This document shows positions 52,243-61,842 of a DNA stretch of 64,000 nt, piece after piece. Source of the DNA: Chryseobacterium lathyri. Its GTDB lineage: Bacteria; Bacteroidota; Bacteroidia; Flavobacteriales; Weeksellaceae. Each line of letters starts with the position of its first letter. Position 1 is the stretch's first letter. The notes beneath the pieces were generated by a model. That model was not told the origin of the DNA, ran no database searches, and worked only from the letters and a program-made list of their open reading frames with translations. The position numbers and the translations under genes were made by a program. Location: assembly GCF_030812195.1 (NCBI RefSeq), contig NZ_JAUSSF010000003.1:806001-870000 (forward strand), given 5' to 3'.

Positions 52243-52690
52243 TCTCAATTTGGTTTTGTCCTGCTTCGAGCTGTTGTACAGGATTTGATTGTATTAATTT
52301 TGAGCTTAAATTCTCGTATGTTTTTTTGATTCCACATCCCGGGGAAACATATGTACTCTTCGTTGTATAATTAATGCGAACATGAGATTCTGCCCCTTTA
52401 TCTGCAAGTCTGAAATAAACATCTGTATAAGGGGAATCATCCACTCTTAGCGGGATAAGCCTTGAATCTATTTTCTCAGCTTTCCCCAGTTGTACTTTCC
52501 CAGCCCCATAATCTACGGCTACATATAATGAATCCAAAATAACTGCTTTACCAGATTCAAGAGATTTGAATGCCACTTTTATCCTGGGTGTCCCTTCACC
52601 GCTTTCGCAGATATCGTCATCTCCACCACAGGAAAAGAGCATTCCAACGAAGCAGATCATGATAAGAAATTTAAAATATTTCATCTGCAT
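52208..52690 (-). CDS. DUF6452 family lipoprotein
   Basis: About 160 residues from the ATG at 52690 (MQMKYFKFLIMICFVGMLFSC); the lipobox GMLFSC followed by GGDDD indicates a lipid-anchored protein. Upstream in-frame starts exist but would put a long basic tail before the signal. The mature part is beta-rich (ILDSLYVAVDYGAGKVQLG; VYFRLADKGAESHVRINYTT). It overlaps the DUF6048 gene, and rlmD is directly upstream. Function unknown. Confidence 0.75.
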   Translation of the reverse strand: MQMKYFKFLIMICFVGMLFSCGGDDDICESGEGTPRIKVAFKSLESGKAVILDSLYVAVDYGAGKVQLGKAEKIDSRLIPLRVDDSPYTDVYFRLADKGAESHVRINYTTKSTYVSPGCGIKKTYENLSSKLIQSNPVQQLEAGQNQIENEDKTNLFLLF

Positions 52691-52762
52691 ATTTTTATTT
52701 TTTATTTTGGTCAGATGGAACTTACGTTTCATATTAAGATTTGAAATCAAATTTAAATAAAT

Positions 52763-54169
52763 TTATTTTTTAATCAGCAATGCTATATTTTCCACGTGGT
52801 GGGTTTGCGGGAACATATCTACCGGCAGGATTTTCACCAGCGTATAATGTTCTTTCATCAGAGCAAGGTCTCTTGCCTGTGTTGCTGAGTTACAGCTTAC
52901 ATAAACTACTTTTTCCGGAGCAAGTTTCAATATCTGTTCTACCACTTTCTGGTGCATCCCGTCTCTTGGCGGATCCGTAATTAAAACATCTGCTTTCGGA
53001 TGATTTTCTAAAAATTCATCGTTAAAGACATTTTTCATATCTCCACAATAGAATGTTGTGTTGGTAAGACCATTTAATTCGGCATGCTCAATGGCTGCAT
53101 CAATAGCCTCCTGAACAGATTCTATGCCTATAACGTGTTTTGCATTTCTGGCAACATATTGGGCAATAGTCCCTGTTCCTGTATAAAGGTCATATACTAC
53201 TTCATGACCTTTTAAATCAGCAAACTCTAATGTTTTTCTGTAAAGTTCCAAAGCCTGTTTGTAATTGGTCTGAAAGAATGATTTAGGACCTATTTTAAAC
53301 TTCAGCCCATCCATTTCTTCCATCAGGAAACCTTCTCCTGAATAAATATTGATATCCAGATCGTAAATAGAATCATTCTGCTTCGGATTGATGGCATAGA
53401 CCAATGTTTTGATCTGCGGGAATTTCTCCAGCAAGAACTGGAAAAGCTTTTCTCTGTTTTCTTTTTCTTCTCTGTAAAGCTGGAATAAGACCATCCACTC
53501 ACCTTTAGAATTCTGTCTCATCATTAAGGTTCTTAAAAAGCCTTCCTGATTTCTGACATCAAAGAAATCCAACCCATTTTGTACTCCATAGTTTTTTACA
53601 GCTAAACGTATCGCATTGGAGGGCTCTTCCTGCAGGAAGCACTCTTTCAGGTCCAGGATCTTACTCCACATTCCGGGAATATGGAAACCTAAAGCATCTT
53701 TGCTTCCGAAATTCTCTTCGGAGCTTATTTCGTATTGGGTAAGCCATCTCGCATTGGAAAAGGAAAATTCCATTTTATTTCTGTAGAAATACTGTTCTTC
53801 GGCACCTAAGATCGGAACGGTTTCAAAATCATCAATTCCGCCGATTCTTTTAATATTATTATAGACTTCTTCCTGTTTGAAATCGAGCTGTTTTTCGTAA
53901 CTCATGTTCTGCCACTTGCATCCGCCGCATGTTCCGAAATGAATACATTTGGGATCTACTCTGAATGGAGACTTCTCCACAATTTCTGTGGTTTCAGCCT
54001 CATAGTATTTGGATTTGGATTTTTTCACTCTTGCATTAACTATATCTCCGGGAACCGCTCCGGAAATCAGCACGGTTTTTCCTTCTTCGGTTTTTCCTAT
54101 GGCAACGCCTTTTGCGCCTGCACCAAACAGTTTAATATTTTCAAGAATTATATCTTTCTTCTTTCTCAT
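52763..54169 (-). CDS. rlmD: 23S rRNA (uracil-C5)-methyltransferase RlmD/TrmA family
   Basis: The protein has 468 residues from the ATG at 54169. It is an S-adenosylmethionine enzyme that methylates a uracil in 23S rRNA (family position U1939). An N-terminal TRAM RNA-binding domain (FGAGAKGVAIGKTEEGKTVL), four Cys for an iron-sulfur cluster (CIHFGTCGGCKWQ plus a later Cys), the SAM site VYDLYTGTGTIAQYVA, the ITDPPRDGMH loop and the nucleophile Cys in VVYVSCNSATQARDL are present. Specificity among RlmC/RlmD/TrmA is by similarity. Confidence 0.92.
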   Translation of the reverse strand: MRKKKDIILENIKLFGAGAKGVAIGKTEEGKTVLISGAVPGDIVNARVKKSKSKYYEAETTEIVEKSPFRVDPKCIHFGTCGGCKWQNMSYEKQLDFKQEEVYNNIKRIGGIDDFETVPILGAEEQYFYRNKMEFSFSNARWLTQYEISSEENFGSKDALGFHIPGMWSKILDLKECFLQEEPSNAIRLAVKNYGVQNGLDFFDVRNQEGFLRTLMMRQNSKGEWMVLFQLYREEKENREKLFQFLLEKFPQIKTLVYAINPKQNDSIYDLDINIYSGEGFLMEEMDGLKFKIGPKSFFQTNYKQALELYRKTLEFADLKGHEVVYDLYTGTGTIAQYVARNAKHVIGIESVQEAIDAAIEHAELNGLTNTTFYCGDMKNVFNDEFLENHPKADVLITDPPRDGMHQKVVEQILKLAPEKVVYVSCNSATQARDLALMKEHYTLVKILPVDMFPQTHHVENIALLIKK

Positions 54170-54290
54170 CCCTAAACTCAATTTCTTTTAATGGCCGGAT
54201 GAACCCTCCGGCTCATCCTAAATTCTATTTCTATTTTTTCTAACACCGAAAACAATCTTCCGGTTTGATTCCGCAAAAATACAATAAAAA

Positions 54291-54314
54291 AAACCTTATC
54301 CGAAGATAAGGTTT
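54291..54314 (-). terminator. terminator after the thioredoxin-fold lipoprotein gene
   Basis: AAACCTTATC / GATAAGGTTT with loop CGAA, 20 bases past the stop at 54334, T-rich beyond. Confidence 0.85.
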
Positions 54315-54333
54315 CCATCTATATTAAAGTTTA

Positions 54334-55854
54334 TTATTTTGTCGGGGCAGGCTGAGGATTTACAGGCTGCGCTGAAGGATCCATCGCTCCCGGCTGCATT
54401 TGAATATTTGGCTGTACTTTCGGTGCAGAAAGACCTGTAAGTTTATCCAGGATCGTTACGACTTCCTGCTCGCCAAGGTTCACAAAAGATCTGCTTGCAA
54501 TTTTACCGTCTTTGTCCACGATCACAAAGCAAGGCAGTTTAAATCCGTAAACTCCATATTTTTTAGCAATATCGGATTCTAAACCTTTTTCTCCGTACAC
54601 ATTTGTTCCCGGAATTCCTTTTAATAATGAGCTGCTGGTTTTTACAAACTGGTCTTTGGTATCATCTACGTTTACAAAAACAAAGTTCATTTTAGATTTA
54701 TAGAAATTCACAACTTCTTTTAGTACCGGAACTGTAGCTTCACTGATATAAGGATTCCACGATGCATAGAAAAACAGCATGTATGGTTTTCCTTTATTTT
54801 CGGAAAGCTGGTAAGATTTACCGTCTACCTTTACTAATGATGCTTCCGGCGCAACTTCTCCTACTTTAACTCCATTGATTGCTACCTGCATTTTAACTAG
54901 ATCTGCTTTGATACCGGCATCTGTGATATCTGTATCAATGATTTTTTTAACTTTCTCCGTATTTTTTGCAGGAGCACCCGGATGAATATCCTGAGCCACT
55001 ACAAACGCTAAAAGATAATCCTTCGCAGTCTGTGAAACTTCTTTTCTGTCTTTCAGAAACTGTGCGAATACTTCAGAAGTGATCATGTCTGTTTTTCCTT
55101 TAGTCTTTGCTTCAGCATATTTCTGAAAGTCAGGACTCATTTTTACAAGAAGATACTGTCTGTATAATGGAATAGTCTTCACCATTACATCTTTATTGCC
55201 TTCCAGTTTTGTTTCATAATCCTGGAATGCTTTTGATACTTTAAATGATGGATTTCCCGACATCTGGCGCTGTGACATTTCGTAGTTGGCAAGAAGGTTA
55301 AGGATAGTTACTTTCACATCATTCTTTTTCCATTCTAAGATTCCTTTGCTTGGATTATTTTTTTGAGCAAGATCTTCTACGTTTTTATTGATGTCTGCTT
55401 CAATCTTCTGAGCTCCCTTTAAGAAAGTTTTTTCGTCTCCTGACATTAACTGCTGGATATTGATTTTACTTCCATACTCACCCAAGAACTTTTGGCTGGC
55501 CTGAAGGAAATCATTATTTTTCTTTGCATCTCCTGTAACGACGAACTCATTTGGAAAGGTCATTGCATTTCCGGAAATATTCAGGTTCTGTCCGCCCTCA
55601 AGATAAATCAGGTTTTGTCTTCCTGCATAGTTGATTACGTACATCCCATCTTTAGGAGCTTCGAAGCTTCCCGTAAAGTTTCCATTTTTATCTAAACCAA
55701 TATTAACAAGTGGAAGGGTTGCCACACCTGAAGCTTCAACAAATTCAATTCTTTCGAGTGGTGAACTTCCGGTAATTTTTCCTTTAACTTCAACTTTTTT
55801 TGAACAAGACATCACAAAGGCTGTGATGATAAACAATAAAAGATATTTTTTCAT
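54334..55854 (-). CDS. thioredoxin-fold lipoprotein lacking the CXXC active site
   Basis: The protein has 506 residues from the ATG at 55854 (MKKYLLLFIITAFVMSC, lipobox). An N-terminal DUF4369-like beta domain (about residues 20-115: KVEVKGKITGSSPLERIEF) is followed by a helical region and a TlpA/AhpC-type thioredoxin fold (about 340-480). Where TlpA proteins have WCxPC, this one has FFYASWNPYISEATVP, so both redox Cys are missing. The fold is otherwise kept (FVNVDDTKDQ; GVYGFKLPCFVIVDKDGK with the cis-Pro). The Gln/Pro-rich tail ends PAPTK. It is probably in the outer membrane or periplasm and cannot be a normal disulfide reductase; a binding role is likely. Confidence 0.85.
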   Translation of the reverse strand: MKKYLLLFIITAFVMSCSKKVEVKGKITGSSPLERIEFVEASGVATLPLVNIGLDKNGNFTGSFEAPKDGMYVINYAGRQNLIYLEGGQNLNISGNAMTFPNEFVVTGDAKKNNDFLQASQKFLGEYGSKINIQQLMSGDEKTFLKGAQKIEADINKNVEDLAQKNNPSKGILEWKKNDVKVTILNLLANYEMSQRQMSGNPSFKVSKAFQDYETKLEGNKDVMVKTIPLYRQYLLVKMSPDFQKYAEAKTKGKTDMITSEVFAQFLKDRKEVSQTAKDYLLAFVVAQDIHPGAPAKNTEKVKKIIDTDITDAGIKADLVKMQVAINGVKVGEVAPEASLVKVDGKSYQLSENKGKPYMLFFYASWNPYISEATVPVLKEVVNFYKSKMNFVFVNVDDTKDQFVKTSSSLLKGIPGTNVYGEKGLESDIAKKYGVYGFKLPCFVIVDKDGKIASRSFVNLGEQEVVTILDKLTGLSAPKVQPNIQMQPGAMDPSAQPVNPQPAPTK

Positions 55855-56107
55855 TTCGATTTTAATATTACGCAAAAATACGTTTTTTACGGCTTGTTAA
55901 TTAACACTATTTATTTTTTTTGAAAATTTTATGAGAACCTGTAAAATGGATACTTTAAGGCCCTTTTGGTTCTGTAAAATTCTCCCGGGAAAAGAAACAA
56001 TCCTTTTCCGATACACCAAGTGCTCACCAAATATAGACTTATTAAATTAAAGAATATCTTATCTGATCAACACCTTAACAAATTTTAACAGCTGAAGTAT
56101 AGGTATA

Positions 56108-56140
56108 AAAAAATCGTCTCCATAATGAAGACGATTTTTT
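56108..56140 (-). terminator. terminator after sdhB
   Basis: AAAAAATCGTCT / AGACGATTTTTT with a loop of about 8-9 bases, 18 bases past the sdhB stop. Confidence 0.85.
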
Positions 56141-56157
56141 ATGTATTTGAATAGGTT

Positions 56158-56925
56158 CTATCCCTGATCTACCATGGCAGCCATATATTCTCTGTTCATT
56201 CTGGCGATGTTTTCAAGAGAAATTCCTTTCGGACATTCCACTTCACAAGCTCCAGTATTTGAACAGTTCCCGAATCCTTCTTCGTCCATAGCTTTCACCA
56301 TGTTCAGAACTCTTCTTTTAGCTTCTACCCTACCTTGAGGAAGTAAAGCAAACTGAGAAACCTTAGCTCCAACGAATAGCATTGCTGATCCGTTTTTACA
56401 GGTTGCTACACACGCCCCACATCCGATACATGCTGCAGCATCCATTGCTTTGTCTGCATCTTCTTTAGGAACCGGAATGGCATTAGCATCTAATGTATTA
56501 CCTGAAGTGTTCACTGAAATGAATCCTCCGGCAGCCATTACTCTGTCGAATGCGCTTCTGTCTACCATTAAGTCTTTGATAACCGGGAAAGCTGCACTTC
56601 TCCAAGGCTCAATAACGATGGTTTCACCGTCTTTGAACATTCTCATGTGAAGCTGGCAGGTCGTTATCCCTGTATCCGGGCCATGTGCTCTACCGTTGAT
56701 ATAAAGGGAACACATCCCGCAGATTCCTTCACGACAGTCGTGATCAAAAGCGATAGGTTCTTTTCCTTCGTTAATAATGTTTTCGTTCAGGATGTCCAGC
56801 ATTTCCAGAAACGAGGAATCTGTAGAAACATCTGATATTTTGTAGGTCTCAAACTGACCTTTAGTTTTACTATTTTTCTGTCTCCAAATTTTCAGGGTAA
56901 GATGAAGGCCTTTTTTTGCACTCAT
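56158..56925 (-). CDS. sdhB: succinate dehydrogenase/fumarate reductase iron-sulfur subunit
   Basis: The protein has 255 residues. It passes electrons from the flavoprotein to the membrane quinone. The [2Fe-2S] region is [12 protein letters not shown] with a later Cys in ITTCQLH; the [4Fe-4S] site is [11 protein letters not shown], and the [3Fe-4S]-type site [14 protein letters not shown]. It is the last gene of sdhC-sdhA-sdhB, 24 bases after sdhA. Confidence 0.97.
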   Translation of the reverse strand: MSAKKGLHLTLKIWRQKNSKTKGQFETYKISDVSTDSSFLEMLDILNENIINEGKEPIAFDHDCREGICGMCSLYINGRAHGPDTGITTCQLHMRMFKDGETIVIEPWRSAAFPVIKDLMVDRSAFDRVMAAGGFISVNTSGNTLDANAIPVPKEDADKAMDAAACIGCGACVATCKNGSAMLFVGAKVSQFALLPQGRVEAKRRVLNMVKAMDEEGFGNCSNTGACEVECPKGISLENIARMNREYMAAMVDQG

Positions 56926-56949
56926 AATGTTATATTTATAGGTTGGAGA

Positions 56950-58962
56950 TTATTTATAACTTCTAGTTTTAACCTCGATGTTGTCATATATCAGGTCTTC
57001 TTTGTGCAACACTTCTGCGTTGATATCACTACCCTGATATTCCCAAGCTCCAACGTATTTATAGTTTACGTCGTCTCTTTCCGCTTCTCCATCCGGCGTG
57101 GAATGGTCTTCACGGAAATGCCCACCACAAGATTCGTTTCTATGCAGTGCATCGATAGCCATTAATTGTCCCAGTTCCAGGAAGTCTGCCACTCTGAATG
57201 CTTTTTCAAGCTCAGTGTTCATTCCTTCAACATCACCAGGTACTTTTACATTTTTCCAGAAGTCATTTCTTACTTCTTCGATTTCTTTGATTGCTTCTCT
57301 TAAACCTTCAGGAGTTCTTCCCATTCCTACTTTATTCCACATGATGTGTCCTAATTTTTTGTGGAAATGGTCTACTGAATGTGTTCCTTTATTATTTAAG
57401 AAGAATTCTATTTTTTCTTTAATTCCTTTTTCAGCCTCATCAAAATCAGGCGAGTTTGTAGGGATTGTTCCTGTTCTGATATCTGCAGAAAGATAATCTG
57501 CAATGGTGTAAGGAAGTACGAAATATCCGTCAGCCAGACCTTGCATCAAAGCAGAAGCACCTAATCTGTTCGCTCCGTGGTCAGAGAAGTTAGCTTCACC
57601 GATTACGAAACATCCAGGAATAGTAGACTGAAGGTTATAATCAACCCAAACTCCACCCATTGTGTAGTGAACGGCAGGATAAATCTTCATTGGAGTTTTG
57701 TAAGGATCGTCAGCCGTAATTTTTTCGTACATCACGAATAAGTTACCGTATTTCTCCTCAACCCAGCTCTTACCTAAGTCATACAACTGTTGATCAGTCG
57801 GGTTATGAATATGTTTTTCGATGGCAGCTTCTCTACCTTTTTTCATGATCTCTGTTGAGAAATCCAGGTAAACACCTTCCTGAGTGTCATTATTTTCGAT
57901 TCCGAAACCGGCATCACATCTTTCTTTAGCAGCTCTGGACGCAACGTCTCTAGGCACCAAGTTTCCGAATGCAGGATATCTTCTCTCTAAATAATAGTCT
58001 CTATCTTCTTCTTTAATATTTTCAGGTCTTAATTTACCTTCTCTGATGGCTACTGAATCTTCAATTTTCTTAGGAACCCAGATTCTTCCGGAGTTTCTTA
58101 ATGATTCAGACATCAAAGTCAGTTTAGACTGCTGTGTTCCGTGAACCGGAATACAAGTCGGGTGGATCTGTACATAACAAGGATTTGCAAAGTATGCTCC
58201 TTTTTTGTGGATTTTCCAAGCTGCAGAAACGTTTGAACCCATTGCGTTTGTAGAAAGGAAATATACGTTTCCGTAACCTCCAGAAGCAATTACAACGGCA
58301 TGAGCAGAGTGTCTTTCGATTTCACCTGTTACAAGGTTTCTTGCGATAATTCCTCTTGCTTTTCCATCAACAATTACAAGGTCTAACATTTCGTGACGGT
58401 TGTACATCTTTATTCTCCCTTTACCGATCTGACGGCTCATTGCAGAATAGGCACCTAACAATAATTGCTGTCCGGTTTGTCCCTTTGCGTAAAATGTTCT
58501 TTTTACCTGAACTCCACCAAATGAACGGTTATCCAGCTGACCGCCGTAATCTCTACCGAAAGGAACACCTTGCGAAACACATTGGTCGATAATGTTGGCA
58601 GAAACCTCAGCTAATCTGTAAACGTTGGCTTCTCTTGCTCTATAGTCGCCACCTTTGATAGTGTCATAGAATAATCTGTACGTAGAATCACCATCTCCCT
58701 GATAGTTTTTAGCGGCATTGATACCTCCCTGCGCAGCAATGGAGTGTGCTCTTCTTGGAGAATCCTGATAGCAAAATGCTTTTACGTTATATCCCTGCTC
58801 AGCTAAAGTCGCTGCAGCAGAACCTCCTGCCAAACCTGTACCTACAACAATAATATCAATCTTATCTCTGTTGTTTGGTGCAACAAGGTTCATATGGTCT
58901 TTATGATGCTTCCATTTATCCTTTAAAGGACCAGCCGGAATTTTTGAATCTAATTTACTCAT
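56950..58962 (-). CDS. sdhA: succinate dehydrogenase flavoprotein subunit
   Basis: The protein has 670 residues. It oxidises succinate to fumarate in the citric acid cycle. The FAD-binding [21 protein letters not shown] is near residue 35; [14 protein letters not shown] is the FAD-linked His region, and the [12 protein letters not shown] and [17 protein letters not shown] stretches complete the FAD and substrate sites. Length is that of the Bacteroidota (B-type) enzyme. It lies 15 bases after sdhC. Confidence 0.98.
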   Translation of the reverse strand: MSKLDSKIPAGPLKDKWKHHKDHMNLVAPNNRDKIDIIVVGTGLAGGSAAATLAEQGYNVKAFCYQDSPRRAHSIAAQGGINAAKNYQGDGDSTYRLFYDTIKGGDYRAREANVYRLAEVSANIIDQCVSQGVPFGRDYGGQLDNRSFGGVQVKRTFYAKGQTGQQLLLGAYSAMSRQIGKGRIKMYNRHEMLDLVIVDGKARGIIARNLVTGEIERHSAHAVVIASGGYGNVYFLSTNAMGSNVSAAWKIHKKGAYFANPCYVQIHPTCIPVHGTQQSKLTLMSESLRNSGRIWVPKKIEDSVAIREGKLRPENIKEEDRDYYLERRYPAFGNLVPRDVASRAAKERCDAGFGIENNDTQEGVYLDFSTEIMKKGREAAIEKHIHNPTDQQLYDLGKSWVEEKYGNLFVMYEKITADDPYKTPMKIYPAVHYTMGGVWVDYNLQSTIPGCFVIGEANFSDHGANRLGASALMQGLADGYFVLPYTIADYLSADIRTGTIPTNSPDFDEAEKGIKEKIEFFLNNKGTHSVDHFHKKLGHIMWNKVGMGRTPEGLREAIKEIEEVRNDFWKNVKVPGDVEGMNTELEKAFRVADFLELGQLMAIDALHRNESCGGHFREDHSTPDGEAERDDVNYKYVGAWEYQGSDINAEVLHKEDLIYDNIEVKTRSYK

Positions 58963-58977
58963 ATTGGTATATTGATA

Positions 58978-59640
58978 TTATTGAGTTACGAAGTGAAAAA
59001 TTGCAATAAAAATAAAACCTGCAGGAATAAGGATTGAATACCATTTTCCAAAAGCTTTAATTACCGGAGTATATTTCGGATGTCTTGCACCAATAGACTG
59101 GAACGAAGATTGGAAACCGTGAGCCAAATGCAGTCCCAGTAAAATAAAAGAGATCACATATAAAGCGACTCTCCAGATATCTGCAAATTTCTCATGCAGC
59201 TCCGGCCAGAAACGTTCCGCATCAGGGGTAAGTCCTTCTACATACTTGTAATTGATTTCATGAAGCCAGAAATCATAGAGGTGAAGCGCCAAGAATGCTA
59301 AAATAACAGCTCCGGAAACAATCATATTTCTGGACATCCATGAAGAGTTCACGGAAGGGTTGTTTGAAGCATACTTTATCGGACGTGCTTTATTGTTCTT
59401 AATTTCCAATACAAATCCCATTATGAAATGGAAAATGACTGCAAAACCAAGAACAGGCTGCATTAAGAACTGCACAAAAGGATTATAGCCCATAAAATCA
59501 GATGCTGTATTGAACGCATCACGATTCAGGACTGATAACAAATTGGTCGTCAAATGCAGTATAAGAAAGATCAGCAAAAACAGAGCTGATAATGCCATCG
59601 CATATTTTCTACCTATCGTAGAACTCGTTAAACCTGCCAT
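58978..59640 (-). CDS. sdhC: succinate dehydrogenase cytochrome b subunit
   Basis: The protein has 220 residues with five membrane helices, the single-polypeptide b558-type anchor of Bacteroidota and Bacillus. Haem-ligand His candidates are in IFLILHLTTNLL, VIFHFIMGFV, LALHLYDFWLH and LGLHLAHGFQS. No sdhD is needed. First gene of the operon. Confidence 0.95.
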   Translation of the reverse strand: MAGLTSSTIGRKYAMALSALFLLIFLILHLTTNLLSVLNRDAFNTASDFMGYNPFVQFLMQPVLGFAVIFHFIMGFVLEIKNNKARPIKYASNNPSVNSSWMSRNMIVSGAVILAFLALHLYDFWLHEINYKYVEGLTPDAERFWPELHEKFADIWRVALYVISFILLGLHLAHGFQSSFQSIGARHPKYTPVIKAFGKWYSILIPAGFIFIAIFHFVTQ

Positions 59641-59784
59641 ATAAGTTTAAATTTGAATTTCCCACAAAATTAAGAAATGTTAACAATATCGGGAAGTGAG
59701 AAATCTCACAATTAGCCAGTTTGTAATCTTTCTAAATAAGAATCTATCACATTATTTAAAGGGAAAATTTAAAAGTAGGACTTC

Positions 59785-61587
59785 TTATTTCAAATTATAA
59801 ATTTTGTCATTATAAACGACCTTTTCTGCTGTTTGAGGAATTTTTTTTATTTCCATGGTTTGAATACGTCTTGAAGAGCAGTAAGGGCCGGCTATAAATT
59901 TTAAAATTTTCTTTTTATCAGAATTTTCTGCTATCCAGAAACAGGCCTTACTTCCTTTCTTTACTGATAATACTTTAGTTTTATTAAAATCATGAAGTAG
60001 TATTTCTTCTTTCTGATTTTCAAAAATAGTAAAGCCTGTTCTGATTATAAAAAAAACTAAAACCATCGCTACCACTCTAGTTAAATTTTTAAAATTGATA
60101 TTTAAAAGTAATGGTCTCATCACATAAACGATAAAGGATAAGGATACCACTTCAGCAATATTCATCCCTATATTTGAGTAAAATAGCATATCCTTCTCTG
60201 AAAACCAGTGAATAAGGCTTAATAAAACTTGAATAGATCCGTCATATATAAACTTGATCCATGTAAAGTCGATCTTCAACCCAATGAGAACTGTCATTAA
60301 AAAAGAAAATATAATTAATATTTCTGAAAACGGAACAATCAGCATATTGGCAGGTACAGAAATTAATGAAAACTGATGAAAGTAATAAAGAACCAGCGGA
60401 AGTGTCGCCAGTTGGGCGGAAAGAGAGATCGTTATGGTATTGCAGATTAATTTTTTAAAATAACCATTCTGCCGGGGAAAATATTTCAAAAGCGGCTGGT
60501 TCAGCCAGAAAATCCCAAGCACAGCCAAAAAGCTAAGCTGAAACCCGACGTCAAAAAGCTGCTGTGTATCAATAACTAAAATAATCATTGCCGATAAAGA
60601 AAGAGAATGGAGCAAATCCGGTTTCCTCTGAAGAAGAACATAGACATAGTATACCGTGAGCATCATGCAGGAACGCATCACCGAATTTCCGAAACCAATA
60701 AATATGGCAAACAACCAAATAAAAAAGATGCTGGAAATCACCGCATACTTTCTGAATCGTAAAGGACTGAACCTTGTCAATAAAAAATAGAACATCCCAA
60801 AAATAACGACAATATGTGTTCCCGAAATAGCTAATAAATGAACCATTCCTGATCTGTTGAAATCCTCTACCGTTTCAGAATCCATTTCGGTCCTGTCTGC
60901 CAGGATGATTCCTTTTAAAAATTCCCGGGTTCTGGAAGACATTTCAACGCTGTCGATCTTTTGGAGTATTTCTAATCTGCGTTGCTGAATCTGCTCATTT
61001 AGATTTAAATCATTTCTTTCTGCGGAAAAAATTCCTTTTGACAGATAACACTGATATTCAATATTTTTTCTTTTCAGATATTTATTATAATCAAATTGAA
61101 AGTCATGCTTTGGAGGTCTTGGCTTTGATAGGTAAGCCTCGGCTTTGTAATAATGTCCAAAATCAAGTTCTTGATCTGTTTTTTGAATATAGAGAACAGC
61201 ATTGAAACTTTCTTTTCCAACATGAATCACAGCCTCATATTTTTTATTTTTCTCTGTAGAATTCAATTTCTTTAAGATCTTAAAAAATACGGTTCCATTT
61301 TGAGGAACAGACAGATTTCCGGACGAAAAAGTATTGAAAAAATGAAGAGTTATTCCGGCCCCGAAGAACATCAACCCCAAAAGTATCGCTTTTGCTTTAT
61401 GCAGAAAATAAGAATTCAAAAAATATAGAAGGAAAATTGATAAACAGCTCGCGGACACCATATAAATCATCATTTTATCCAGCGAAAATTTATCCTGAAG
61501 AAAGATCCCGAGTATAAAACATACGGATAAAATGAGAAGTGGCTGCCTGTTCAACTGTACAATATTTACACTCAAAAAGTAATTCAT
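59785..61587 (-). CDS. ComEC/Rec2-family competence protein
   Basis: The protein has 600 residues. It forms the inner-membrane channel for DNA uptake in naturally competent bacteria. An N-terminal DUF4131-like region is followed by the competence domain, with the signature MVHLLAISGTHIVVIFGMFY (about residues 255-275) and many membrane helices. The C-terminal metallo-beta-lactamase domain of long ComEC proteins is absent, as in other flavobacterial homologues. It is a single gene ended by a hairpin at 61701-61725 on its upstream side (see that entry for orientation) and is not linked to other competence genes. Confidence 0.85.
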   Translation of the reverse strand: MNYFLSVNIVQLNRQPLLILSVCFILGIFLQDKFSLDKMMIYMVSASCLSIFLLYFLNSYFLHKAKAILLGLMFFGAGITLHFFNTFSSGNLSVPQNGTVFFKILKKLNSTEKNKKYEAVIHVGKESFNAVLYIQKTDQELDFGHYYKAEAYLSKPRPPKHDFQFDYNKYLKRKNIEYQCYLSKGIFSAERNDLNLNEQIQQRRLEILQKIDSVEMSSRTREFLKGIILADRTEMDSETVEDFNRSGMVHLLAISGTHIVVIFGMFYFLLTRFSPLRFRKYAVISSIFFIWLFAIFIGFGNSVMRSCMMLTVYYVYVLLQRKPDLLHSLSLSAMIILVIDTQQLFDVGFQLSFLAVLGIFWLNQPLLKYFPRQNGYFKKLICNTITISLSAQLATLPLVLYYFHQFSLISVPANMLIVPFSEILIIFSFLMTVLIGLKIDFTWIKFIYDGSIQVLLSLIHWFSEKDMLFYSNIGMNIAEVVSLSFIVYVMRPLLLNINFKNLTRVVAMVLVFFIIRTGFTIFENQKEEILLHDFNKTKVLSVKKGSKACFWIAENSDKKKILKFIAGPYCSSRRIQTMEIKKIPQTAEKVVYNDKIYNLK

Positions 61588-61842
61588 TTATTTGGTTATT
61601 TAATAACACAAATTTTGCAGAATTGATGCATTATTCCCAATTAAATGAATAATATACGGCTTGATTATTTACTATGAAATCAAGTTTTAAATAAAAAAAT
61701 AAAGCCATCTGCAAAAGATGACTTTTTATTAAAAAACTGCATATAACAGCAATTTCTATTATTTAATTAAAATTTTTAATGTAATATATCTTTTCGTAAA
61801 TGAAATATCTTTCCAAAGGATAATTTTCTAATTATTTACCAC
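61588..61842. other. gap between comEC and the GH99-like gene
   Basis: About 255 bases. It holds the hairpin at 61701-61725, which belongs to the GH99-like gene on the minus strand, and the promoter region of comEC. Nothing else was seen. Confidence 0.5.
61701..61725 (-). terminator. terminator after the GH99-like gene
   Basis: On the minus strand AAAGTCATCT / AGATGGCTTT (one G-T pair) with a 5-base loop, then T. By transcription it lies downstream of the gene at 61843-62925. Confidence 0.75.
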
